A DNA stretch of 51,832 nucleotides from Fuerstiella sp. (GTDB lineage Bacteria > Planctomycetota > Planctomycetia > Planctomycetales > Planctomycetaceae). Within the stretch, counting starts at the first letter, position 1. Each line of letters opens with the position of its first letter. The notes below the pieces were generated by a model. The model made no database searches, had not been told where the DNA came from, and saw nothing but the letters and a program-made list of their open reading frames with translations. Shown here in pieces: positions 34,800-43,255 of this stretch. Location of the stretch: assembly GCA_014238335.1 (NCBI GenBank), contig JABABI010000044.1, positions 11,639 to 63,470 on the forward strand, in the 5' to 3' direction. The position numbers and the translations under genes were made by a program.

Positions 34800-35126
34800 C
34801 TACCCGGGCTTAACAGTCTGTCTGTCGTCGAGTGAAACCGACAAGTGATCACGGCGAGCAACATCCACGGCTTCGACGCAGGCAGTCACTGCATGTTCGG
34901 GAAGTACTTTCATGCCCAGAAACGCCAAAATCTTTTCCGATGTGGCCTGCGGTGTCACAATTTCGATGCGGACCATCGGACTCGCAGCAGACCTCTCGTT
35001 CTGCAGCGTGCTGCGACCCGCACCGGAACACGGTAAAGACGTGTAACCTGTCGCTCCGAGTTCCACAAAATTGTCCAGTAACCAGTCTTCGAGGTCAGCT
35101 TCCGCGACAGCGGTCAGACGTCGCAT
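34800..35126 (-). CDS. PII-like signalling protein (SbtB/GlnB fold)
   Basis: 108 residues. MRRLTAVAEADLEDWLLDNF, ELGATGYTSLPCSGAG (the turn into the T-loop), SPMVRIEIVTP and HAVTACVEAVDVAR fit the ferredoxin-like PII fold, closest in form to the SbtB/Cya-type PII-like proteins; the T-loop stretch GAGRSTLQNERSAA lacks the uridylylation tyrosine. ATG at 35126 chosen because the fold starts there; AGGTGG lies about 10 bases upstream. An in-frame ATG at 35177 gives a longer start. No bicarbonate or ammonium transporter is adjacent, so the partner is unknown. It is convergent with the sulfatase gene, 17 bases from its stop. Alternative: an unrelated small ferredoxin-like protein. Confidence 0.6.
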   Translation of the reverse strand: MRRLTAVAEADLEDWLLDNFVELGATGYTSLPCSGAGRSTLQNERSAASPMVRIEIVTPQATSEKILAFLGMKVLPEHAVTACVEAVDVARRDHLSVSLDDRQTVKPG

Positions 35127-35359
35127 GGAGGCAGAGCCACCTTTGCGAGCAGCGTGGATGTTGTCGGCCCTAGTCACCCTCCGCGGGATTACCCCCTCAA
35201 TCTATCGTGCAACCGTCACGACCGATACATTTCGCAGCAAAAAGCAAACGTTGACACGAACGACCCGGCGATTTCCGTCACGCCTTGGTCTGTGGTGTAG
35301 TGTTGCCAAAACGCAACATGACCGGCGAAGCGTTTTAATATGTTTCAGGAGTAATTCCG

Positions 35360-35614
35360 ATGCGACGGCTGCTCACCAATTTATGGAAAGAACAGGACGG
35401 GATCATCGTCACGTCGGAAATCATTCTGGTGGGAACAATCCTGGTACTGGGCTCGATCGCAGGCCTTTCGAGTCTTTCGCACGCAGTCTCAGAAGAACTT
35501 AACGACGCCGCAAATGCTGTCCACTCACGGGGATCAGATCGACATCACGGTAACACGTACAAGCTGTCCAGCAGCAAACCAAGGCCCGAACTCGCAGGAC
35601 GCCGCGGGTACTAA
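35360..35614 (+). CDS. Short pilin-like single-TM protein
   Basis: 84 residues. AGGAG 8 bases before the ATG supports the start. The N-terminus MRRLLTNLWKEQDGIIVTSEIILVGTILVLGSIAG has a basic start, a Glu near the edge of a hydrophobic helix (about 16-38) and then a polar tail rich in Ser/Arg. The layout resembles Flp/TadE-like small pseudopilins and a common family of short planctomycete proteins. No Tad machinery is nearby and the peptidase site is unproven. It is followed by two hairpins. Function unknown. Confidence 0.65.
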   Translation: MRRLLTNLWKEQDGIIVTSEIILVGTILVLGSIAGLSSLSHAVSEELNDAANAVHSRGSDRHHGNTYKLSSSKPRPELAGRRGY

Positions 35615-35641
35615 TTTGTCACTGGACAGAAGATCTGATTC

Positions 35642-35670
35642 GTCCGTTCGGGGTGAGCTGCCGAACGGAC
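35642..35670. repeat. Perfect inverted repeat
   Basis: GTCCGTTCGG (from 35642) and CCGAACGGAC (ending 35670) form a 10-bp perfect stem around a 9-base loop, 28 bases after the stop of the short pilin-like gene and 4 bases before the next hairpin. Confidence 0.8.
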
Positions 35671-35673
35671 CCC

Positions 35674-35712
35674 AAAGCCCCGCTTCACCAGGTGTGTTGT
35701 CGGGGCCTTTTT
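35674..35712 (+). terminator. Rho-independent terminator of the pilin-like gene
   Basis: AAAGCCCCG pairs with CGGGGCCTTT (35701 onward) over a loop of about 18 bases, then a T-run. Together with the adjacent perfect inverted repeat it forms a double hairpin before pyrG. Confidence 0.75.
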
Positions 35713-35990
35713 ATGCGCTGTGGAAGAACGCTGAGTTTTCAGGCAGGCCCCCCGGAATGAAGACCCGTCAGTAGGCCATTTTCGGGACTTATTGAGGATT
35801 GAGGCATCGACGTGTTGAGGACTTGGAGGCATCTGCTTTAATAGTCCGGCTGAGCAACGTCACACATCCCGAACAGGATTCCAGCCGAGCTTCGTAGGAA
35901 TTGTCGGATGCTGACAGCAGTTGTAAGGAGACGATCCTGTCGGCAGCCGTAACCAGGCCGGACAACGGCAGAAAAAGGAATTTAAAGAGC

Positions 35991-37613
35991 ATGACTCAGC
36001 ACATTTTCGTCACTGGCGGCGTCGTAAGCTCACTTGGCAAAGGACTGACCTCCGCATCCATCGGCATGCTGCTGGAACGTCGTGGCCTGACGGTCCGTAT
36101 GCAGAAACTGGATCCGTACATCAACGTCGATCCGGGAACGATGAGCCCCTACCAGCACGGAGAAGTGTATGTGCTGGACGATGGTTCAGAGACTGATCTG
36201 GACCTGGGACACTACGAACGATTCACGTCAAGTGTTCTGAATCGCGATTCCAACTACACAACCGGCCAAATCTACCAAACGGTCATTAACAAGGAGCGAC
36301 GCGGCGAATACCTTGGCCGAACCGTTCAGGTGGTCCCGCACATCACAGATGAAATCAAAGACAGCATTCGGCGACTGGCCGCGCCTGATGTTGATGTCGT
36401 GATCACAGAACTTGGCGGAACAGTCGGCGACATCGAAGGGCTGCCTTTTCTGGAGGCCATTCGACAGATTCCTCTGGACGTCGGTAAAGAGAACTGTCTG
36501 TTCATTCACCTGACATTGGTGCCTTATCTGAAGGCAGCCCGAGAAGCAAAAACCAAACCGACTCAGCACAGCGTGCAGCAGCTTCGGACCATTGGTATTC
36601 AACCGGACATCCTGGTTTGTCGAACAGAACGTCCGATCGGCACGGAACACACCGACAAGATCGCACTTTTCTGTAACGTTGAAAAACGAGCGGTGATTGA
36701 AGAGGTCGATAAGGAATATTCGATCTACGAAGTGCCTATGGGACTGGTCGAGCACAAGCTGGATGAACTGATCATCGAGAAGCTGAATATGCAGGCTGGC
36801 CCGCTTCAGCTGGATGATTATCGGGATATGATTCACCGTATTAGAAACCCTCGACATGAAGTGACGGTCGCCGTTGTCGGCAAATACATCGACCACTGTG
36901 ACGCCTACAAATCAATTTACGAATCTCTGGATCACGCCGGCTTCCATCATTCGACAAGAATCATCACGAAACGAGTTGAAGCAGAAGATCTGGAAAACAA
37001 AGGTGCCGAAAGCCTCTTGAAGGGTGTCGACGGAATTCTGGTACCCGGCGGATTCGGCATGCGAGGCATCGAAGGCAAGATCCAGGCCGTTCGTTACGCG
37101 CGGGAAAACAACATTCCGTACTTCGGGATCTGTCTGGGCATGCAATGTGCCGTGATCGAATTTGCACGCAATGTCATGGGACTGGACGACGCCAACAGCA
37201 GCGAATTCCAGGCCGACACTCAGCATCCGGTGATCTGTCTGCTGGAAGATCAGACGGATGTGGAAGACAAAGGCGGCACGATGCGACTGGGCAGCCAGCC
37301 CTGCCTGCTTTCCGAAGGGTCTCACTCACTGACAGCCTACGGAACACCTGAAATCCATGAACGACATCGGCATCGCTACGAGTTCAATCCAGAGTACCGG
37401 GAACAATACGTTCATGCAGGAATGACACCCGTTGGTACCAGTCCGGACGGGACGCTGGTGGAAATTTTGGAATTGAACGACCACCCGTGGTACGTGGCGG
37501 TACAGTACCACCCGGAATTCAAGTCTCAGCCCAACAGACCTCATCCGCTGTTCAAAGGCTTCGTCGGCGCGGCCCTCGAGAAACGTCAGACCCGGCCGAA
37601 GCAGTTGGTGTGA
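35991..37613 (+). CDS. pyrG: CTP synthase
   Basis: Aminates UTP to CTP using glutamine and ATP. 540 residues, the family length. N-terminal synthetase: IFVTGGVVSSLGKGL (P-loop), DPYINVDPGTM; C-terminal class I glutaminase: GGFGMRGIEGK, FGICLGMQ with the nucleophile Cys at about residue 381, and YHPEFKSQP with the catalytic His/Glu near the end. The ATG at 35991 begins the conserved MTQHIFVTGG; AAGGA and AGAG lie upstream, and an upstream in-frame ATG at 35901 adds unconserved residues. Stand-alone gene after a double hairpin. Confidence 0.98.
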   Translation: MTQHIFVTGGVVSSLGKGLTSASIGMLLERRGLTVRMQKLDPYINVDPGTMSPYQHGEVYVLDDGSETDLDLGHYERFTSSVLNRDSNYTTGQIYQTVINKERRGEYLGRTVQVVPHITDEIKDSIRRLAAPDVDVVITELGGTVGDIEGLPFLEAIRQIPLDVGKENCLFIHLTLVPYLKAAREAKTKPTQHSVQQLRTIGIQPDILVCRTERPIGTEHTDKIALFCNVEKRAVIEEVDKEYSIYEVPMGLVEHKLDELIIEKLNMQAGPLQLDDYRDMIHRIRNPRHEVTVAVVGKYIDHCDAYKSIYESLDHAGFHHSTRIITKRVEAEDLENKGAESLLKGVDGILVPGGFGMRGIEGKIQAVRYARENNIPYFGICLGMQCAVIEFARNVMGLDDANSSEFQADTQHPVICLLEDQTDVEDKGGTMRLGSQPCLLSEGSHSLTAYGTPEIHERHRHRYEFNPEYREQYVHAGMTPVGTSPDGTLVEILELNDHPWYVAVQYHPEFKSQPNRPHPLFKGFVGAALEKRQTRPKQLV

Positions 37614-37942
37614 AAGCCCACGCTCAGCGAAGGCCTTTCTGACCTCGCCCCGCTCCCACCAATTGTTAACGGCAAGTCGGCACTCTACGTGTGCAATGCC
37701 ACACCGGGAAAACTTCGGTCATCGGAGTCCGGAAGGGCGTCTGTTTGCACGCACCGCCGCCTGGCCGGTACCTGCATTCGTCGTGGTCGTGCCTGTACTG
37801 GAAAAGATGGCAGACAGGCTTCGTGCTTGCCGCACTACGATGGCCAAGCGTTCAGCATCGGCAATTCACGGTGCCGATCTGGCTTTGTGTCCGCGGTGGT
37901 TGCGGCATGGTGCGTGCAAGCACGCCCCATGCATCGCCAGGT
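37614..37942. other. Intergenic region, nothing recognised
   Basis: 329 bases between the convergent pyrG and ANL-ligase genes. No gene, terminator-grade hairpin or repeat was found. Confidence 0.45.
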
Positions 37943-39037
37943 CTAATACACGCCGACTGTGGTCGTCTTCGCAAAGACGTGATACGGACGAACACCACTG
38001 ACACCGTCCCACGGATACTTTTCGTGAGGATCTTCGCGTTCCGCTTCGTCTCGCTCAAGAAAGCCAGGCACGAAGAACTCTTTGGTCAATGTGTACAACT
38101 TGACGCGGCCGGTCGCGTGGTAATCGACGACCTTCGTGTGGTCGTCAAAGTCCACGACTTCCACGACTGCTCGAGGCTGTGGTGCATAATACGTCACCTT
38201 GTAGTCGTCTGCCGGATCGAACGGCTTTCCGCACGCAAGTCCCATTAGCGTGTTGCCGTATGTCGGTGTCATGAAAACGTTGGGGCCGAGCAGCTCTTCG
38301 CAGGCAAACCGGTTCCATTGCTGAGTGAATTCCGTGCCACCGCAGAAAATTCCTTTAATGCCGGCTTCTTCGATGCTGCTGCCTTCATCCAGCAGACGCA
38401 TCGCCAGAGCTTCCAGCAGCTTGGGCGTTGTGAACATACACTGAATTTCGTTCCCGGCACCAATGATCGCCATTGCCTGATCAATGACATGGTTGCTGTA
38501 CTCCTTGACTTCTTCGACCTTGCCCCTCTTCAGCAGTTTCACCACCCAGCGGGGATCCAGGTCCACGCAAAAACTGATCCCGCCGCGATGCTGTGCCAGA
38601 TGTTCGATGGCCAGTCGCAGTCGACGTGGTCCCGAAGGCCCCAGCATCAGCCAGTTGGCTCCGCGAGGAAAGTCTTCATCGGACAGAGTGTCACTGAACA
38701 TCTCGTAATCAATCCAGTGATCCTCGACAACCACGCGTGACTTGGGAATGCCCGTCGTACCGCCGGTTTCGAAGACGTAAATTGGTTTGTCCTGATACGG
38801 CTGAGGAACCCAACGGCGCATCGGGCCACCACGCAGCCAGTCGTCTTCGAACAAAGGAAACTTCTTCAGGTCGTCAAAGCCATTGACATCGGTCAGTGGA
38901 TCGAAGTCGAATTCCTTCTTTTTTTCCAGCCAGAATTGGCTCCCCGTGTCGCCGCCAAAGTGCCATCGCACGATTTCCCGAGTTTGCTGATCCAGCAGTT
39001 CCTTATTCTTCTGCGCTGCTTCGGCAACATTGCTCAC
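37943..39037 (-). CDS. Phenylacetate-CoA-ligase-like ANL superfamily enzyme
   Basis: 364 residues. The ATP-binding P-loop of the adenylate-forming family is clear (YVFETGGTTGIPKSR, about residues 101-115), with GIFCGGTEFTQQWN, TPTYGNTLMGLACG and a C-terminal YHATGRVKLYTLTKEFFVPGF. It is nearest to PaaK/CapK-type ligases, which form an acyl-adenylate and usually an acyl-CoA, but it is about 60 residues shorter than PaaK and the C-terminal lobe is short. Start GTG at 39037, with AAGGA about 10 bases upstream; the longer open frame to 39289 has unconserved Arg-rich residues. Substrate unknown; neighbours give no pathway. Confidence 0.8.
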   Translation of the reverse strand: MSNVAEAAQKNKELLDQQTREIVRWHFGGDTGSQFWLEKKKEFDFDPLTDVNGFDDLKKFPLFEDDWLRGGPMRRWVPQPYQDKPIYVFETGGTTGIPKSRVVVEDHWIDYEMFSDTLSDEDFPRGANWLMLGPSGPRRLRLAIEHLAQHRGGISFCVDLDPRWVVKLLKRGKVEEVKEYSNHVIDQAMAIIGAGNEIQCMFTTPKLLEALAMRLLDEGSSIEEAGIKGIFCGGTEFTQQWNRFACEELLGPNVFMTPTYGNTLMGLACGKPFDPADDYKVTYYAPQPRAVVEVVDFDDHTKVVDYHATGRVKLYTLTKEFFVPGFLERDEAEREDPHEKYPWDGVSGVRPYHVFAKTTTVGVY

Positions 39038-39354
39038 AGGTCGATTCCTTTTTTGCAAACTGGTTGGATGGTTATTGGATGGGGAAGGACGGAGGGACGG
39101 CACTCTGTAACCACAACATCGTATTCGCGGTTTCGGGCAATTCAAACCACGACGACGCTGGTTACGCACAATTCTCAAACTGCAGAGCTTCTGGCCAGAC
39201 TTCTTCCCGATGCGAAGTTCAGTCACCAGTGTTTTTCGAACCGTTGCTGGATTTCGCTCCCGGCCCTGCCGGGTCAGGATGCCGGACAATCGAATTTCTG
39301 TAACAATGTTCCCAAAGTCAAATCTGTTCTCTCAACTGTTGACAGGCCTGGTCA
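39038..39354. other. Intergenic region between divergent genes
   Basis: 317 bases between the ANL ligase and phosphofructokinase. No gene or repeat; should contain both promoters, none confidently placed. Confidence 0.4.
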
Positions 39355-40731
39355 ATGAAACGCATTGGAATTCTGACTGCTGGAGGTGATACACCAGCGC
39401 TGAACGCAACCATTTACGGGGCCGTGGAACAGGCGAATGCCCTCGGCATCAATGTCTTCGGGCTGCTAAGAGGTTATGCAGGGCTGCTGTCGAACAATGT
39501 GCCGCACGTGCACCTGAATCCACTCTTTACCAGTATTCCGGAACTCGATCCGTGTCTGGGCGGAACACTGATTGGTTCATCACGGACATACATTGATCCG
39601 GATTCTGACCAAATCGAAGTCGTCAAACAAAGTCTGGTGCGATTGAAACTGGATGGCCTTATATGCATCGGTGGCGACGGCACCATCAACGGGATGCAGC
39701 CGATTGCTGAATTCACTCAGTGCGTGCTGGCACCCAAGACGATCGATAACGACTTGGGACTCAATTACCTGGACGAGCCCAATGAATGGGTACGGCGGCC
39801 GACGGACGATGATGATGATGGCGTCGAAGACATCCAGGTCCGTTCTCGCGACCGAATGAATCTGGAAGACATTATTAACTATGCGACTCCAGGCTATGCG
39901 ACCGCCGTGTTTGTGGTGGCCCAGTGTGTTCGACGCCTGCGCACGACAGCCGAAAGTCACCGACGAATCGGAATTGTGGAAGTCATGGGTCGGCAGTCCG
40001 GCTACATCGCACTGGGTGCCGCCTACGGTCAGCCGGATCTGATTCTGATTCCGGAAGTGCCTGTGGACTTCGATCTGCTTGAACAGCGCGTTCGGCAGAT
40101 TTACGACATGCAGCACCACGTGCTCATTGTAGTTGGTGAAGGCGCCAAAACAGCGGATGGCCACGACCTGGGCGCCGCGACACCAACCTACGACCCGGCA
40201 GGCAACATACGCTACAGCGGTGCCGCTGACGCGCTGCGAAAAATTCTGCAGGACCGGATCGAACCCGAATTCTTTGATCGTGCGAGAACTCACGAACCCG
40301 CCACAGCCGCCTATTTCACTCGTAAGGTCGGACACACGCAGCGGGGCGGACGGCCTATTCTGTTTGACCGCTTTCATGCATCGCAGCTTGGCGGAAAAGC
40401 GGTCCGGCTGCTGGTCAACGGTGAAAACAATGCGGTCGCGACTCTGCAGTACAGCCCCGCCAACGGCTTTGATGTCTCTTCCATTTCCGCGAACAAGCTG
40501 CGAAATCAGTGGGGTGAAATCCACCCGCGATGTGTTCACCCATCCATGTATGACGACCACCGAATGCAGGCGTCAGAATTCGGTGAAGAATACCTGAAAC
40601 CGATCTTTACGAACGCGATTGGCTGGGATGACATCGAATTTCTGAGAGCCGAACTCTTCAGCTCAGGCAATCTTTCAACGCCGTATCAAAGCGTCAATAC
40701 CGACGTGAGTAAGCGCGTCCGTTACTTATGA
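39355..40731 (+). CDS. pfkA: 6-phosphofructokinase with mixed ATP/PPi signatures
   Basis: 458 residues. Phosphorylates fructose 6-phosphate. GILTAGGDTPALNA (5-18), GGDGT (106-110), PKTIDND (127-133), MGRQSGYIALGAAYG and GHTQRGGRP are the family blocks. The phosphoryl donor is usually read from two positions: Gly109 here is the ATP type (PPi enzymes have Asp), while Lys128 is the PPi type (many ATP enzymes have Gly). The combination is found in some ATP-dependent members of the PPi-like clade, so ATP is my prediction, not certain. An acidic insert, five Asp at 151-155, follows PKTIDND. No clear ribosome site. Convergent with the TIM-barrel gene over a REP-like unit. Confidence 0.9.
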   Translation: MKRIGILTAGGDTPALNATIYGAVEQANALGINVFGLLRGYAGLLSNNVPHVHLNPLFTSIPELDPCLGGTLIGSSRTYIDPDSDQIEVVKQSLVRLKLDGLICIGGDGTINGMQPIAEFTQCVLAPKTIDNDLGLNYLDEPNEWVRRPTDDDDDGVEDIQVRSRDRMNLEDIINYATPGYATAVFVVAQCVRRLRTTAESHRRIGIVEVMGRQSGYIALGAAYGQPDLILIPEVPVDFDLLEQRVRQIYDMQHHVLIVVGEGAKTADGHDLGAATPTYDPAGNIRYSGAADALRKILQDRIEPEFFDRARTHEPATAAYFTRKVGHTQRGGRPILFDRFHASQLGGKAVRLLVNGENNAVATLQYSPANGFDVSSISANKLRNQWGEIHPRCVHPSMYDDHRMQASEFGEEYLKPIFTNAIGWDDIEFLRAELFSSGNLSTPYQSVNTDVSKRVRYL

Positions 40732-40768
40732 ATTCCTGTTAAATCAGGTCCTGAACCACGTAGTACAA

Positions 40769-40829
40769 CCCCCGGGTTCGGCCCGGGGGCTTCCGAGCGT
40801 CGGCTCGCATCGGCCTGCAGGCCGTCCCG
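40769..40829. repeat. GC-rich hairpin plus REP-like repeat, copy B
   Basis: A perfect 8-bp hairpin CCCCCGGG/CCCGGGGG (40769-40789, loop TTCGG) is followed by the 40-base unit 40790-40829 that matches copy A at 9484-9523 in 32 of 40 positions. The unit holds CGAGC/GCTCG and the perfect 14-base palindrome CGGCCTGCAGGCCG (40811-40824). It sits between the convergent phosphofructokinase and TIM-barrel genes and ends 2 bases before the latter's stop codon, a position typical of a REP-like bidirectional terminator. Confidence 0.8.
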
Positions 40830-40831
40830 CA

Positions 40832-41761
40832 TCACACCAAATCGCGCAACTGCGTCAGCACTTTTGGAATCTCTTCAAACGGATTTCGCTCTTCAAATTC
40901 CAGAGCGACGTAGCCTCGGTAATTGGCGTTCTGCAGAATGCGGATAACCTTCGACAGATCTGCCGGGTAGGCCTTCTTTCGATCGGCCGTATGCAGCATC
41001 ACCTTCACCTGCGCATTTACGGCATACGGAGCGATCCGTTCCAGGTCACGATACGGGTCGTCTGTACGAAAGTTTCCGCTGTCGAAATTCACGCCAAACC
41101 ACGGCGATGATTTGACGCCACCAATGATCTTAAGCAGTTGATCGGGCGTTGCCGTGATGCCGCCATGATTCTCCAGCGCCAGAAAAACACCCTTCGTCGC
41201 GGCGTAATCCAGGCTTTGATTGATCCCGTCAATGCACCGTTCCACAGCGGCTTCTTCGGTATCCCCCTTCGGTACCTTGCCCGCAAAAATACGAATTGCA
41301 GGAGCTCCCATAATAGCGGCATAGTCTATCCAGCGACGACACTCGGCCAGTTGCGTGTCACGAGCTTCCCCGGCAACCAGACAAAAGTCATTGCCGATTG
41401 CCGTCCCGGAAATATCCAGCCCCAGTCGGTGCGTCTGCTGGCGCAGACTGAGCAGATACTCCGTCGTCACTTCTTTGGGAAAGTAATAACCCGTCAGTTC
41501 CGCAGCACCGAGCCCCTGTTCGGCACAGTAGTCGATGAATTTTTCCAAAGTCATTTCGGCGGCAGCGATTTCGTCGGGCGTTCCGCGGCGGGCAAAGAAC
41601 TTGTTGAAGCTGTAGGCGGCGAGACTCAGTTTCAAAAGTGATTTGCCGTTACGCTCCGGCGGATCGGCGGCCAGCACTTTTGATGATGATGAAAATGGAA
41701 CAAGACTGCAGGCCGCTGTCGCGGCAGCGGCAGAAAGAAAATGTCGACGTGTCGAGGGCAT
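40832..41761 (-). CDS. Twin-arginine-exported TIM-barrel isomerase/epimerase-like protein
   Basis: 309 residues. The start TRRHFLSAAAATAACSL is a twin-arginine signal. The rest is the xylose-isomerase-like AP endonuclease 2 barrel: LSLAAYSFNKFFA, LGAAELTGYYFP, GAPAIRIFAGK, LALENHGGITATPDQ, FGVNFDSGNF and YVALEFEERNPFEE, with His/Glu metal ligands in the last strands. Such planctomycete proteins are annotated sugar phosphate isomerase/epimerase without proven substrate. It follows the PLP-enzyme gene by 70 bases on the same strand, so co-transcription is likely. Confidence 0.88.
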   Translation of the reverse strand: MPSTRRHFLSAAAATAACSLVPFSSSSKVLAADPPERNGKSLLKLSLAAYSFNKFFARRGTPDEIAAAEMTLEKFIDYCAEQGLGAAELTGYYFPKEVTTEYLLSLRQQTHRLGLDISGTAIGNDFCLVAGEARDTQLAECRRWIDYAAIMGAPAIRIFAGKVPKGDTEEAAVERCIDGINQSLDYAATKGVFLALENHGGITATPDQLLKIIGGVKSSPWFGVNFDSGNFRTDDPYRDLERIAPYAVNAQVKVMLHTADRKKAYPADLSKVIRILQNANYRGYVALEFEERNPFEEIPKVLTQLRDLV

Positions 41762-41831
41762 TGGTTTTCCTTTGTTCGGCTGAGAGACTAAAGCATAGCT
41801 GCAAATCGGTTCGTCGTTCTTCCGATAGGCT

Positions 41832-42959
41832 CTAAATCGTAATCCGTCGGTTTCTGGCGGTCACGTCCCACGACCCAACCAGCTTGCCGTGATCAATCAC
41901 AGCGACATCCTGATGCAGCGCACTTGTTGGGCAAATGTGAGTTGGAATGCCCAACAATACATCGCCGGGCTGAAACCCCTCTGCGTCCGGTGTTTCCAGC
42001 ACCAGATGTTCTTCGTTGTGAATCACCTGCGCCGCTGTCGGCAGATCCGGAAAGTAAACTCGCTGACCCGTGGGCGGATCGGCCGCAACCGATTTGTTGC
42101 CCAGGTCCAGAGTGACGCGGTCCGGTGTCGGACGACTGATAACTCGAGTAATGACAGCAGCGGCGGGAACAAAGTCCAGATCCTGAAAATGTCCGCCATA
42201 ACCAACGTCGTGAAAAATACCTGTTCCCGGACTTAGCAATATTGCCGGGTTATTCAGTTCCGCATACACCGGAAACGTCGGTGTGCCACCGCACAACAGT
42301 TCCGGCACGGAAAGGCCTGCCTGTTCGCATCGCGCCTTCAGATCCAGAACCTTTGGCCATTCTGACAGAACTGCAGCTCTGCGTTCATCAAGCGATTCCT
42401 GGTGCTGGTGGCCGTCGTACACATGGAATCCGGCGGGCGTCAGCCCATCCAGTTCTTCAATAGCCTGATATAACTGCAGCGCGGCATCTGAATCGGGGGC
42501 GATACCAGTCCGATGCAGACCCACGTCAACATCCAGCATCACACCGACAGAAAGGCCAGCTGCGGCAACTGCAGCTGACAGCTGACGTAACGGAGCAGGG
42601 TGGTCCGTGGTCACAAAGAGTTTGACGTCAGGATACTTTCGCACCAGTTCGACAACGCGCGCGATGTTCGGCCCAACCGGATTGTAGGCAAACGATATGT
42701 CTTTTGCCCCGGCATCGGCCAGCATTTCAATCTCGGCGACAGTCGCAGCTTTATGTCGTGTCACCCCTTTTTCCAAAAGGATCCGCACGACCTCTGCCAT
42801 CTTGTGAGTCTTGCAGTGAGGACGAAGCCTGTCGACAGAACCTGCGGTCGCGATCATCCGATCGATGTTGGCACGGACCTGATCGGCAAAGACAACCAGT
42901 GAGGGACTGTGCAGCGATGCAAGAATCTGTGGATCAATATTGGGTACGACGAATTTCAT
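41832..42959 (-). CDS. D-threonine aldolase/D-serine dehydratase-like PLP enzyme
   Basis: 375 residues of the fold III PLP (alanine racemase-like) family. RPHCKTHK carries the PLP lysine (Lys50); GLHRTGI, FHVYDGHQHQ and GGTPTFPVY follow; the C-terminal GIPTHICPTSALH gives the His and Cys that bind metal in D-threonine aldolase and D-serine dehydratase. It probably acts on D-beta-hydroxy amino acids, giving glycine plus aldehyde or pyruvate plus ammonia. Which of the two is not settled by sequence. ATG at 42959. Upstream member of a pair with the TIM-barrel protein. Confidence 0.88.
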   Translation of the reverse strand: MKFVVPNIDPQILASLHSPSLVVFADQVRANIDRMIATAGSVDRLRPHCKTHKMAEVVRILLEKGVTRHKAATVAEIEMLADAGAKDISFAYNPVGPNIARVVELVRKYPDVKLFVTTDHPAPLRQLSAAVAAAGLSVGVMLDVDVGLHRTGIAPDSDAALQLYQAIEELDGLTPAGFHVYDGHQHQESLDERRAAVLSEWPKVLDLKARCEQAGLSVPELLCGGTPTFPVYAELNNPAILLSPGTGIFHDVGYGGHFQDLDFVPAAAVITRVISRPTPDRVTLDLGNKSVAADPPTGQRVYFPDLPTAAQVIHNEEHLVLETPDAEGFQPGDVLLGIPTHICPTSALHQDVAVIDHGKLVGSWDVTARNRRITI

Positions 42960-43255
42960 GATATCGTGCGGCCGGAAATATCCGGCAGTTCAGAGTTAGT
43001 GAATTGACTGAGTATTCGGCAGGATTGCTGAGCGGTCCCGCACCGAAGACAACGAAAACAAAACAAGGGATTGAAGGGCAAATGTCGGAACTCTGTCCCG
43101 ACAGGATAACCACGCATCAGCGCAGGGCATTCGCCGAGTGATCGAACCGGCGTCTGACGAAGTAACTTCCGACTGGCAGCAGACGTCCAAATTTTATGGC
43201 GAACAGCTGTCTTGTCGAAACGATTCACGGATTGGTTCAGACCTGCTTCATCACA

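Noticed and set aside
39580..40560. Minus-strand open frame of 326 residues
   Set aside because: Antisense to phosphofructokinase, which is strongly conserved on the plus strand.
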